Shown here one piece after another: positions 17,568 through 26,345 of a stretch of DNA of 64,000 bases (position 1 is its first letter; each line of letters starts with the position of its first letter). This stretch comes from Chitinophaga flava. GTDB lineage: Bacteria > Bacteroidota > Bacteroidia > Chitinophagales > Chitinophagaceae. The notes under the pieces were generated by a model. That model did no database searches. It was given only the letters and a program-made list of their open reading frames with translations, and had not been told where the DNA came from. Where the stretch lies: assembly GCF_003308995.1 (NCBI RefSeq), contig NZ_QFFJ01000001.1:2666001-2730000 (forward strand), in the 5' to 3' direction. The translations under genes and the position numbers were made by a program.

Positions 17568-18794
17568 TTGAGCCTGCCTGTTTACCTGGACAACAACGCC
17601 ACCACGCCCTGTGATCCCAGGGTACTGGAAGTAATGCTGCCCTATTTTACAGAGATGTTTGGCAACGCTGCCAGCCGCAGCCATCCTTTTGGATGGACAG
17701 CAGAAGCAGCTGTGGATCATGCCCGTGAACAGGTGGCCAGGCTGATAGGAGCGCAGCCACAGGAAATCGTGTTTACCTCCGGCGCCACAGAAGCTGTCAA
17801 CCTCGCCATCAAAGGCGTCTTTGAAACCTATGCCACCAAAGGCAACCATATCATCACCTGTGTTACAGAACACAAAGCGGTACTGGATACCTGCAAACAT
17901 CTGGAGAAAAAAGGTGCTGTCATTACCTGGTTGCCTGTAGATGAAGACGGACTTCCAGACCCGGCTGCCGTAGAAGCCGCCATCACACCGCAAACGATAC
18001 TGATTGCCATTATGTACGCCAACAATGAAACAGGCGTCATTAATCCGGTGCCGGCCATTGGCGCCATCGCCAAAAAACATGGCATCATTTATATGTCAGA
18101 CGCTACACAGGCCGTGGGTAAGATACCTGTCCATGTAGACCATGACGGCATTGACCTGCTCACCCTCAGCGCCCATAAAATGTACGGCCCCAAAGGTGTT
18201 GGTGCCCTTTATGTCAGACGGCGGTCGCCCCGGGTGAAACTCACCGCACAAATGGACGGCGGCGGCCATGAACGCGGCATGCGCTCCGGTACGCTCAACG
18301 TGCCCGGCATCGTAGGACTCGGCATGGCCTGCGAAATCTGCCAGCAGGAAATGGAAGCCGAAGCAAAAAGATTGTCTGCCATGCGAAACCGCCTTCAGGA
18401 AGCGTTATTACAAATAGAACATACTTATGTGAATGGTTCGGTGATACACCGCCTGCCGCATGTGATGAATATTTCCTTTCAATACATAGAAGGATCAACG
18501 TTACTGATGGGATTCAACAAAACAATAGCACTCTCCTCCGGATCGGCCTGTACTTCGGCCTCTATGGAGCCCAGCTACGTGCTCAAAGCCCTGGGTCTGG
18601 GCGACAACCTGGCCCATGCATCCCTGCGTTTCGCGCTGGGGCGCTTTACCACAGATGAACAGATAGACTATACGATCCGTATGGTGACTGATACCGTCAA
18701 CCGGTTACGGGCTGAAAGTCCGCTCTGGGAAATGTACAAAGACGGGCATCTCCAGGATACCGGTTCCTGGGCACACCATCAGGAGCAGGGATGA
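17568..18794 (+). CDS. Cysteine desulfurase (IscS/NifS family)
   Basis: A PLP-dependent enzyme that takes sulfur from cysteine as a persulfide for Fe-S clusters, tRNA thiolation or Moco. Features are VYLDNNATTPCDP at the N-terminus, FTSGATEAVNLAIKG, the PLP-lysine region LLTLSAHKMYGPKGVGALYV, and the persulfide-forming cysteine in ALSSGSACTSAS. The frame opens at TTG 17526, but no ATG is available and the family normally begins close to MSLPVYLDNNATT, which a TTG at 17568 gives. About 408 residues. No iscU or iscR is next to it; gldF follows 69 bp later behind its own promoter-like element. Confidence 0.92.
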   Translation: MSLPVYLDNNATTPCDPRVLEVMLPYFTEMFGNAASRSHPFGWTAEAAVDHAREQVARLIGAQPQEIVFTSGATEAVNLAIKGVFETYATKGNHIITCVTEHKAVLDTCKHLEKKGAVITWLPVDEDGLPDPAAVEAAITPQTILIAIMYANNETGVINPVPAIGAIAKKHGIIYMSDATQAVGKIPVHVDHDGIDLLTLSAHKMYGPKGVGALYVRRRSPRVKLTAQMDGGGHERGMRSGTLNVPGIVGLGMACEICQQEMEAEAKRLSAMRNRLQEALLQIEHTYVNGSVIHRLPHVMNISFQYIEGSTLLMGFNKTIALSSGSACTSASMEPSYVLKALGLGDNLAHASLRFALGRFTTDEQIDYTIRMVTDTVNRLRAESPLWEMYKDGHLQDTGSWAHHQEQG

Positions 18795-18798
18795 TTTT

Positions 18799-18828
18799 CT
18801 TGCCGGCAACCATAATCTTATATATTTG
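18799..18828 (+). promoter_or_regulatory. Probable promoter of gldFG
   Basis: A perfect -7 element TATATTTG (18821-18828) with CTTG (18799-18802) 18 bases upstream, close to the Bacteroidota consensus TTTG-N19-TAnnTTTG. The start codon of gldF lies 36 bp further on. Confidence 0.6.
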
Positions 18829-18863
18829 TATTTTTATGTATCCTAATCCTTACACAACTGTCC

Positions 18864-19604
18864 ATGCTTGCCATCTTTAAAAAAGAGATAAACCAGTTTT
18901 TCAACAGCGTCACCGGCTATGTGGCCATTATTCTTTTTTTAGTGGCAAATGGCCTGTTTCTCTTCGTATTCCCTGATACCAGCTTGCTGGACACCGGCTA
19001 CGCCAATCTCGATCCGTTGTTCGATCTGGCGCCGCTGATTTACCTGCTGCTCATCCCCGCCATCACGATGCGCTGTTTTGCCGATGAGTTTAAAACCGGC
19101 ACCATGGAGCTCCTCAGCACCAAGCCTCTCAGCTGGTGGCAGATTGTGATGGGAAAATTCTGGGGCAGCCTGCTGATTGTGGTCATCTCCCTGATACCCA
19201 CCTTTGTGTATTATATCGCTATCCGGCAACTGAGTATTGCTCCGCAACAGCTGGACAATGGCGGCATCCTCGGCGCCTATACCGGCCTGTTTCTGCTGGG
19301 CGCCGTGTTTACCGCCATCGGCCTGTGGTCATCCTCTCTTACCTCCAATGCTATGATTGCTTTTCTGATAGCCGTTTTTACCTGCTACATCTTCTACAAT
19401 GGTTTTGATGCGCTCAGTAAAATACCGGCTTTCAGCGGAGGAGCTGATTACTATCTTCAGATGGCCGGCATTAAATTTCACTATGCCTCTGTAAGCCGTG
19501 GCGTGATCGACAGCCGTGATATCATCTATTTCATCAGCCTCATCGGCCTGATGCTTTATCTTACCAAACTATCCCTCCAAAGAAAACTCTGGCAGAACGG
19601 TTAA
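18864..19604 (+). CDS. gldF: Gliding-motility ABC transporter permease GldF
   Basis: 246 residues with about six membrane helices and the ABC-2 permease layout. MLAIFKKEINQFFNSVTGYV at the start and ITMRCFADEFKTGTMELLSTKPLSWWQIVMGKF are typical of GldF. With GldG and the ATPase GldA it forms an ABC transporter associated with gliding in many Bacteroidota, whose cargo is not established. gldG follows after 10 bp. No gldA is seen in the window, so the ATPase must be encoded elsewhere. Confidence 0.92.
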   Translation: MLAIFKKEINQFFNSVTGYVAIILFLVANGLFLFVFPDTSLLDTGYANLDPLFDLAPLIYLLLIPAITMRCFADEFKTGTMELLSTKPLSWWQIVMGKFWGSLLIVVISLIPTFVYYIAIRQLSIAPQQLDNGGILGAYTGLFLLGAVFTAIGLWSSSLTSNAMIAFLIAVFTCYIFYNGFDALSKIPAFSGGADYYLQMAGIKFHYASVSRGVIDSRDIIYFISLIGLMLYLTKLSLQRKLWQNG

Positions 19605-19614
19605 TATAAACAGT

Positions 19615-21315
19615 ATGGCTAAACGAAAAAAATATATACAGCGTGCGCTGGCAGTCATAGCAGTGCTCATGGGCCTCAATATTGCCGCCGCCTATTTTCA
19701 TGGCAGATGGGACCTGACAGCCGAAAAAAGATATACCCTCACCAGCAGCACCAAACAGATGCTGCGTCAGCTCAACAGCCCGGTGGAAATAGAAGTGTTT
19801 CTGAAAGGCGATTATCCCGCCAGCTTCAAACAGCTGGCACAATCCACCCGTGAGCTGCTGGAAGAGTTCCGCGAATACGGTAAACAAAATATACGCTTTG
19901 TCTTCGTCAATCCCAATCAGCAGGGCCTTTCCGATTCGGCCCGGATGAAATTCATGGGCGAACTCACGGCACAGGGTATCATGCCCTTTAACATGAAAGT
20001 ACAGGGAGATGCCAACGAGAGTCAGCAGCTTATTTTTCCCGGTGCTCTGGTACATTACAAGGGAAAAAAACTGGGCGTAAACCTGCTTAAAAACCAGGGA
20101 GGACAAGACCCGATGCAGACGATGAATAATTCGGAAGCACTGCTGGAATACCAGTTTGCCAATGCCATCAGCAAACTGAAAGAGGAGAAAAAGCCGTTGG
20201 TAGGATATATGCTTGGACATGGTGAATCACTGGGTGCCGAAGTATATGATGCACTGACTACGCTACAGTCCGGCTACAATCTCGATACACTTACTTTACA
20301 GTCTGTTCCTGCTGTCCCGCAGGATTTCGACATCATCCTGTTTGCCAAGCCTGCATCGGCTTTCAGCGATCAGGACAAACTGAAGATAGACCAGTATGTG
20401 ATGAATGGCGGTAAAGTGCTTTGGTTTATTGATGAAACCAATGCATCTATGGACAGCCTGCATCAGCGGCAGGAGTTCCTGGCTTTTGACAAGGGCCTTA
20501 ACCTGGAAGATCTGTTGTTCCGCTATGGTGTGCGTATCAACCAGGACCTGGTACAGGATCTGCAATGTGATATTGTGCCATTGGTAGTAGGCAGTGTGGG
20601 CAACCGGCCACAGATACAGCCCGTACCCTTTCCTTATTTCCCGATGCTGGCCCCTACCGGAGCACATCCCATTGTAAAAAATATGGATATGGTGCTGAGT
20701 CGCTTTGTCAGCTCTCTTGATACAGTAAGAGCCGATGGGGTACAGAAAACCGTGCTGCTGACCACTTCCAGGAGCAGTCGCCGTGTCCGTATACCTTCGC
20801 AGATAAGCTGGGATATCGTGAAAACAAAACCCAATGTCCGGGAATACCGGCAGCAATACATACCTGCCGCCGTATTGCTGGAAGGTCATTTCACCTCTCT
20901 GTTCCGCGACCGCCTGGACGAAGCTACCAAAGGTAGTTTCCGGCAGGCTACAGGTAAGCCTTTCCGGGAAAAGGCGGATACAGTTAATAAGATGATCATC
21001 GTCAGTGATGGTGATTTGATCGCCAATGCGGTGTCTCGTAAAGAAGGCCCCTTACAGATGGGCATCAATGAATTTAACCCCGGCTTTGCCTTCGCCAATA
21101 AGGAATTTTTCCTCAACTGTCTGGAATATCTCAGTGGTCATAACGGCATTATGGAAAGCCGCAACAAAGAACTGACCCTTCGACTGCTGGACAACGAAAA
21201 AATCCAGCGGGAAAAAACAAAATGGCAGATTATCTGTTTTGTGATACCAATAGGGTTGGTACTGCTTTTTGCGATGGTGTTCCAGTTTGTGCGCCAGCGT
21301 AAATTTGCTGAATAG
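19615..21315 (+). CDS. gldG: Gliding-motility ABC transporter component GldG
   Basis: 566 residues with one N-terminal membrane helix (about 10-28), a long periplasmic domain and a C-terminal membrane helix (about 538-560). The early motif GRWDLTAEKRYTLTSSTKQML and the periplasmic segments VGYMLGHGES and NGGKVLWFIDETNASMDSL are typical of GldG / IFT52-like (DUF4350) proteins. It is the auxiliary subunit of the GldAFG complex. It is 10 bp after gldF, so they are cotranscribed, and a terminator follows. Confidence 0.92.
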   Translation: MAKRKKYIQRALAVIAVLMGLNIAAAYFHGRWDLTAEKRYTLTSSTKQMLRQLNSPVEIEVFLKGDYPASFKQLAQSTRELLEEFREYGKQNIRFVFVNPNQQGLSDSARMKFMGELTAQGIMPFNMKVQGDANESQQLIFPGALVHYKGKKLGVNLLKNQGGQDPMQTMNNSEALLEYQFANAISKLKEEKKPLVGYMLGHGESLGAEVYDALTTLQSGYNLDTLTLQSVPAVPQDFDIILFAKPASAFSDQDKLKIDQYVMNGGKVLWFIDETNASMDSLHQRQEFLAFDKGLNLEDLLFRYGVRINQDLVQDLQCDIVPLVVGSVGNRPQIQPVPFPYFPMLAPTGAHPIVKNMDMVLSRFVSSLDTVRADGVQKTVLLTTSRSSRRVRIPSQISWDIVKTKPNVREYRQQYIPAAVLLEGHFTSLFRDRLDEATKGSFRQATGKPFREKADTVNKMIIVSDGDLIANAVSRKEGPLQMGINEFNPGFAFANKEFFLNCLEYLSGHNGIMESRNKELTLRLLDNEKIQREKTKWQIICFVIPIGLVLLFAMVFQFVRQRKFAE

Positions 21316-21337
21316 ATGACGTAAAGAAATTGAAGAG

Positions 21338-21387
21338 AGCAAAGCGACAAAGTACATTCAACTATCTTTCGTTGCTTTGCTTTTTTT
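21338..21387 (+). terminator. Rho-independent terminator after gldG
   Basis: A long hairpin with AGCAAAGC (from 21338) pairing with the GCTTTGCT-containing arm that ends at 21381, then a run of T residues to 21387. The inner part of the stem (ACAAAG with CTTTCGT) is imperfect. Confidence 0.8.
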
Positions 21388-21485
21388 AATGCCTTAGTGT
21401 GAATTTTACGCCTTTACGTCTGTAATTTTTAACATTCTCTTTTGTTCCTTTGCCTTCTTTAAAGCTTTGCGTGAGCAGAATTGCC

Positions 21486-21493
21486 TATCTTTG
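21486..21493 (+). promoter_or_regulatory. Bacteroidota -7 element upstream of terC
   Basis: TATCTTTG matches TAnnTTTG exactly. A TTTG occurs upstream at 21466-21469 but with only 16 bases between. It lies 25 bp before the ATG of terC and supports that start over the longer frame opening at 21467. Confidence 0.45.
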
Positions 21494-21517
21494 CTGCTCA
21501 TAAAAAGCGAGCGATTC

Positions 21518-22453
21518 ATGACACCGATCCAGTGGACATATCTCATATTTGGTATTGTGATAGTTCTGGCTTTAGTTTTTGATCTGGGTTTATTCAGCAA
21601 AAAAAATACAAAAACAACGCTTAAAACCGCCTTCTGGCAAAGTATTTTCTGGATTGGGCTGGCTGTATTGTTCTTTGGCTTTATGTGGTTTGAAGATGGA
21701 TCTGAAACAGCGATTAATTTTATGAGCGCTTATCTCATGGAGAAATCGCTCTCCATGGACAACATCTTTGTATTTATTCTCATTTTTAGTTTTTTTAAAA
21801 TAGGGGAAGAGCACTACTCGCGTGTATTATTGATAGGCATCCTGATGGCACTTGTGTTCCGGGCTGTTTTTATCAGTGTGGGCGTGGTGCTCATCAGTCG
21901 GTTTCACTGGATATTATATATCTTCGGCGTGTTTCTGCTGTATACAGGAATTAAAATGTTTACGGCCAAGGTCAGTGATGAGTTCAACCCGGAAGAAAAC
22001 ATCGTTTACCGGTTTATGAACAAATACCTGCGGGTAACACATGAGGAAGCCAATGGAAAATTTGTGATCCGCAAAAATAATAAGGTGTATCTGACTACGT
22101 TATCTTTAGTAGTCGCGATGCTCGCTGTTACCGATGTTATTTTTGCCCTGGATTCCATACCGGCGGTATTTGCTATCTCACAGCAACCAGTCGTGGTATA
22201 TACCTCCAACATTTTCGCCGTACTGGGATTAAGATCCCTGTTTTTTCTGTTGAGAGGAGCGGTAGATAAATTTGATTATCTGCCCCAGGGTATCGCCATT
22301 GTACTTATATTCATTGGACTAAAAATGCTGGCAGAATACTTTATCCATATACCGGTATATGTATCGCTAATAGTGATTATTCTTTGTCTTGGAGGAGCAA
22401 TCTGGTACTCGCTCCATCATCAGAAAAAAGAATTGCCGGAAGGAAAAGCCTAA
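21518..22453 (+). CDS. TerC family integral membrane protein
   Basis: About 311 residues from ATG 21518 (MTPIQWTYLIFGIVIVLALV). Eight to nine hydrophobic segments are present. The TerC signature regions are LMEKSLSMDNIFVFILIFSFF, with conserved acidic residues, and VTDVIFALDSIPAVFAIS. Members are linked to tellurite resistance or, as in Alx/MeeF/MeeY, to manganese export. The loop between helices is charged (KVSDEFNPEENIVYRFMNKYLRV region). A metal-ion exporter role, probably Mn2+, is the best guess. The frame can be opened further upstream to 21467 but that part overlaps a promoter-like element. Confidence 0.9.
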   Translation: MTPIQWTYLIFGIVIVLALVFDLGLFSKKNTKTTLKTAFWQSIFWIGLAVLFFGFMWFEDGSETAINFMSAYLMEKSLSMDNIFVFILIFSFFKIGEEHYSRVLLIGILMALVFRAVFISVGVVLISRFHWILYIFGVFLLYTGIKMFTAKVSDEFNPEENIVYRFMNKYLRVTHEEANGKFVIRKNNKVYLTTLSLVVAMLAVTDVIFALDSIPAVFAISQQPVVVYTSNIFAVLGLRSLFFLLRGAVDKFDYLPQGIAIVLIFIGLKMLAEYFIHIPVYVSLIVIILCLGGAIWYSLHHQKKELPEGKA

Positions 22454-22515
22454 TAAAAAACAACTGTTATTGGAGTCGTAACAGGTTGTCAACTGATTAT
22501 TCAAATCTGATAAAA

Positions 22516-25029
22516 GTGTATAACGCAGCAAGCATCAACAAAACGCTCAAAGGAGAATTGTTGCAGGAGACCGGATTTTCTGAAATTGAACATCTCTTAT
22601 TGGACAGCCGGAAGCTGAGCTTCCCCGAAACATCGCTGTTCATACCATTGGTAAGCCCCAGGCGGAATGCTCATCAGTACATTGAAGAGCTGTACCGCAA
22701 AGGGGTAAGCAACTTTATTGTGAGTGAGCCCGTGCCATTGGAAAAATATCCTAAAGCCAACTTTATCCTGGTAAAAGATACCTTACAGGCATTACATACA
22801 CTGGTCGCATTTCATCGCCATCAGTTTCATGTTCCTGTTATCGGTATTACCGGCAGCAACGGAAAAACCATCGTCAAAGAATGGTTGTACCAGTTGCTGG
22901 AAAAGGACTACAACATTGTCCGCAGCCCGAAAAGCTATAACTCACAGATTGGTGTGCCGCTCTCTGTATGGCAGATGAAACCCGAACACCAGCTGGCCAT
23001 TTTTGAAGCAGGGATTTCCCAGCCCGGAGAAATGGTTAACCTGGAGAAGATTATCCGCCCTACCATCGGTATCTTCACCAATATAGGCGAAGCACATAGT
23101 GAAGGCTTCCTCAACATCCGGCAAAAGATCAACGAAAAACTGGTCCTTTTCGCGAAAAGCGACATCCTGATCTATAGCAAGGACTATCTCGCTCTCAATG
23201 AGTGTGTACTGTCCTTCCACAGCCAGGTAGGCAAAAAGGAAACACAGGAAGGCGGCGGCGGTGGTCCGGAACTATTCTCCTGGTCCAGAAAAACAGATGC
23301 CGACCTCCGTATCGTGAGCGTTGACAAAAACGATAATCATACCCGCATCGAAGCCCTGTACAAACAGGAAACGCTACATATCTCCATCCCTTTTGTGGAT
23401 GAAGGATCTATCGAAAATGCGATCCATTGCTGGGCCCTTATGCTGTATCTGGGCAAAGAACAGGAAGTGATCCAGCAACGTATGGACCTGCTCAGCAACA
23501 TCGCCATGCGCCTGGAGCTGAAACAGGGTATCAACAACAGCTCTGTGATCAATGACAGCTACAACCTCGACCTGGGTTCACTGACCATTGCACTCGACTT
23601 CCTGCAGCAACAACAACAGCATGCTACCCGTACCGTGATACTCAGCGATATCCTGCAAAGCGGGAAAAGCGATGCCTCCCTGTATGAAGAAGTAGCAGAC
23701 CTGTTGCACAAAAAGAACATCAACAAACTGATCGCCATCGGTAAAAACATCGGCAGGGAGAAAAAAAGCTTTCAGCAGGTAGAAGGATTAAAAACACAGT
23801 TCTTTAATACCACCGATGAATATATCCAGCAGTTCAACTCAGACGATTTCGAGAACGAAACCATTCTGGTAAAAGGTTCCCGCATTTTTCAGTTTGAACG
23901 TATTGGTAAGGTGCTGGAGCAGAAAGCCCATCAGACCATCCTGGAGATCAATCTTTCAGCGATTGCACACAATGTGAAATTGTATCAGTCTATGCTGAAG
24001 CCGGACACCAAGCTGATGGCTATGGTGAAAGCCTTCTCCTATGGCAGCGGCAGTTTCGAAATTGCCAATCTGCTGCAATTCCATGGAGTGGATTATCTGG
24101 CGGTAGCCTATGCCGATGAAGGCGTGGAGCTGCGCAGAGCCGGCATTACCATGCCTATTATGGTGATGAACCCCGAACCCGCCAGCTTTGATGCTATCCT
24201 GCACTGGAACCTGGAACCGGAAATTTATTCCATGCACATCCTGCTGCAGTTTATGGAAGAAGTAAACACAGCCGGTAAAACGGAGTTTCCGATACATATC
24301 AAGCTGGACACCGGTATGCACCGTCTTGGTTTTGTGAAAAAAGATATTCCGGAACTGTCTCAGGCCCTCACCGCCAGCCACCTGCTGAAGGTACAGTCTA
24401 TTTTCAGCCATCTGGCAGCCAGCGAAGACCCTGAGAAAGATGCACTCACACAGCAGCAGGGACGCCTGTTCTACGAAATGAGCCATGAACTGCAGAAAGC
24501 GCTGGGTTATACAGTAATCCGCCATATTTCGAACAGTGCGGGTATCACCCGTCATCCGGACCTACAGCTGGATATGGTGCGGCTGGGTATTGGTATGTAT
24601 GGCTTTGATTCCGGCAATGGTATGCAGGACCAGCTGCGTAGTGTCAGCACGCTGAAAACAACTGTGGCACAGCTTAAAAACCTGGATCCGGGTGAAACCG
24701 TAGGTTATGGCGCTAAATGGACTGCTGAGGCCCCGGCTGTTACCGCCACTGTCCGTATCGGATATGCTGACGGTTACCCACGCCGGCTGGGCAATGGGGT
24801 AGGTAAGATGCTCATCCGCGGCAAATTTGCACCGGTTATAGGCGTAGTAGCCATGGACATGCTCATGCTAGATGTAACCCATATTCCTGATATTATGGAG
24901 GGCGATGAAGTGATTGTATTCGGCGAAGATCTGTCTGTACAGCAATTAGCAGACTGGGCTGACACCATTGCCTATGAAATATTAACAGGAATTTCACAGC
25001 GGGTGAAAAGGGTATATTTCCAGGAATAA
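22516..25029 (+). CDS. Bifunctional MurF-type ligase / alanine racemase
   Basis: About 837 residues. The N-terminal half (about 1-460) is a MurF-like ATP-dependent ligase with GITGSNGKTIVKEW, EAGISQPGEM and FTNIGEAHSEGF. The C-terminal half (about 465-837) is a PLP alanine racemase with the lysine in LMAMVKAFSYGSGSFEIA, IKLDTGMHRLGF and VRIGYADGYPRRLGNGVG. It makes D-alanine and joins D-Ala-D-Ala to the peptidoglycan precursor. The fusion is common in Bacteroidota. The ligase's C-terminal motif is DSYNLDLGSL rather than DAYNANPSSM of the standalone MurF at 11616. I place the start at GTG 22516 (MYNAASINKTLKG); TTG 22486 is an alternative, and the frame overlaps terC if extended. Confidence 0.92.
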   Translation: MYNAASINKTLKGELLQETGFSEIEHLLLDSRKLSFPETSLFIPLVSPRRNAHQYIEELYRKGVSNFIVSEPVPLEKYPKANFILVKDTLQALHTLVAFHRHQFHVPVIGITGSNGKTIVKEWLYQLLEKDYNIVRSPKSYNSQIGVPLSVWQMKPEHQLAIFEAGISQPGEMVNLEKIIRPTIGIFTNIGEAHSEGFLNIRQKINEKLVLFAKSDILIYSKDYLALNECVLSFHSQVGKKETQEGGGGGPELFSWSRKTDADLRIVSVDKNDNHTRIEALYKQETLHISIPFVDEGSIENAIHCWALMLYLGKEQEVIQQRMDLLSNIAMRLELKQGINNSSVINDSYNLDLGSLTIALDFLQQQQQHATRTVILSDILQSGKSDASLYEEVADLLHKKNINKLIAIGKNIGREKKSFQQVEGLKTQFFNTTDEYIQQFNSDDFENETILVKGSRIFQFERIGKVLEQKAHQTILEINLSAIAHNVKLYQSMLKPDTKLMAMVKAFSYGSGSFEIANLLQFHGVDYLAVAYADEGVELRRAGITMPIMVMNPEPASFDAILHWNLEPEIYSMHILLQFMEEVNTAGKTEFPIHIKLDTGMHRLGFVKKDIPELSQALTASHLLKVQSIFSHLAASEDPEKDALTQQQGRLFYEMSHELQKALGYTVIRHISNSAGITRHPDLQLDMVRLGIGMYGFDSGNGMQDQLRSVSTLKTTVAQLKNLDPGETVGYGAKWTAEAPAVTATVRIGYADGYPRRLGNGVGKMLIRGKFAPVIGVVAMDMLMLDVTHIPDIMEGDEVIVFGEDLSVQQLADWADTIAYEILTGISQRVKRVYFQE

Positions 25030-25090
25030 TGATATTGCAGGCTTCGGACTTTGAAATAATCTGTTATTTTTGACAAAATTTTAATATCAG

Positions 25091-25741
25091 TTGAAATATC
25101 GTCACGTAGTACTTATCGTTATCCTTATCCTGATTGTTGATCAGACCCTGAAGTTCTGGATCAAGACGCACATGTTTATGCAGCAGGAGTTCATCATTTT
25201 CCCCAACTGGTTCCGCATCCATTTCATTGAAAATGAAGGGATGGCGTATGGACTCAAGTTCGGTGGCGACTTCGGTAAGATCCTGCTTACCACGTTCCGT
25301 CTGGTAGCAGTGGTAGCCGGTTTCGTATACATAAAAAAGCTTATCCGCGAAAAATACAGTACCGGTCTGCTGGTCTGCGTTTCCCTGATACTTGCCGGTG
25401 CTGCAGGCAACCTGATAGACAGTATGTTCTACGGCCTTATTTTCAACGATAGCATCGGTTATGAAGTGGCTAAGTTCATGCCTCCCGGTGGCGGTTATGG
25501 CAGCTTTCTCCACGGCCGTGTGGTAGATATGCTCTATTTCCCCATCTATGAAGGTTATCTGCCCAGCTGGATACCTTTTAAAGGAGGTGACTACTTCGTA
25601 TTCTTCCGGCCGGTGTTCAATGTCGCCGATGCAGCCATCTCCATTGGCGTGATCACGATCCTGCTGTTCCAGAAACGTTTCATTGGCAAACATATGGCCC
25701 CGCAACAGGGAAGCACGATCAAGGCTGATCAGACTGCCTGA
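25091..25741 (+). CDS. lspA: Lipoprotein signal peptidase (signal peptidase II)
   Basis: 216 residues with four membrane helices. It removes the signal peptide from diacylglyceryl-modified prolipoproteins in the inner membrane. The two catalytic aspartates are visible in AGAAGNLIDSMFYG and in RPVFNVADAAISIG, together with the early VDQTLKFWIK and FIENEGMAYGL. It has a longer central loop (residues about 120-165) than enterobacterial LspA, usual in Bacteroidota. The start is a TTG (25091). Several lipoproteins in this window (GldB, the haem-motif protein, SusD) would be its substrates. A terminator follows. Confidence 0.95.
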   Translation: MKYRHVVLIVILILIVDQTLKFWIKTHMFMQQEFIIFPNWFRIHFIENEGMAYGLKFGGDFGKILLTTFRLVAVVAGFVYIKKLIREKYSTGLLVCVSLILAGAAGNLIDSMFYGLIFNDSIGYEVAKFMPPGGGYGSFLHGRVVDMLYFPIYEGYLPSWIPFKGGDYFVFFRPVFNVADAAISIGVITILLFQKRFIGKHMAPQQGSTIKADQTA

Positions 25742-25784
25742 TTTTAAACGATACTGCCTTCGGCAGATGATAAACATATTAATG

Positions 25785-25815
25785 AGGTTGCCTTTTAAAA
25801 GGCAACCTTTTTTAT
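25785..25815 (+). terminator. Rho-independent terminator after lspA
   Basis: Perfect 8-bp stem AGGTTGCC (25785-25792) / GGCAACCT (25801-25808) with an 8-base loop TTTTAAAA and a T-run to 25814. Confidence 0.88.
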
Positions 25816-26171
25816 TGGATGAAGTACCCAGGCCGCTTTCGATTACTGCCTGGACACGGCATTTCCGGCCAGGCCATCCAACCATATACGCCGCCACATT
25901 TTCCGGTCTTCATCATTTTTCACGGCTATATTATACCCATTATATTACCCACTGTTGGTGTCTGGTTTTTAGCATGTCATCTCTTCGGCCATAGTATTAG
26001 CAATCATTTGAGAACCCTTGCGAGTGTATTATCCACTGTCTCTTATGACTAGCTTATCCTGAAACCTCCGGAGTATAACCTGTTCCGTAAGATCATCATA
26101 CTTCATCACTACTTTCCGGATTTTTTTACGTTTCATTCTCAACCACTTACAATTTATTTTCACTGCAGCAT
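25816..26171. other. Intergenic region between lspA terminator and the next promoter
   Basis: About 355 bp with no convincing gene; the short open frames here have no family resemblance. I looked for a cobalamin or other riboswitch ahead of the TonB receptor and found no recognisable conserved element. Nothing further is seen. Confidence 0.5.
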
Positions 26172-26202
26172 TTTGAAATCAGAAATACCCGGCCTATATT
26201 TG
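26172..26202 (+). promoter_or_regulatory. Consensus Bacteroidota promoter for the TonB receptor gene
   Basis: TTTG at 26172-26175, exactly 19 bases, then TATATTTG at 26195-26202: a complete match to TTTG-N19-TAnnTTTG. It predicts a start of transcription near 26209 and a 5' leader of roughly 135 bases before ATG 26346. Confidence 0.75.
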
Positions 26203-26345
26203 TCTACCAATTCTATAGACTATATGGCTTTTCGATTCACACATAGCATGTTCTTACACCGATGTTGAGGCTCAGCACCGGCATTCAGCCCCTATTACAG
26301 TATCACCAATTCCAGAATCTATAATGATATAATATCTACCACATC

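Noticed and set aside
22384..22515. N-terminal extension of the MurF-Alr fusion overlapping terC
   Set aside because: The extra residues are unlike MurF and are the terC end read in another frame; a GTG at 22516 gives a normal N-terminus.
25816..26345. Cobalamin or other riboswitch ahead of the TonB receptor
   Set aside because: No recognisable conserved box or stem pattern was found in the leader; a consensus promoter explains the spacing.
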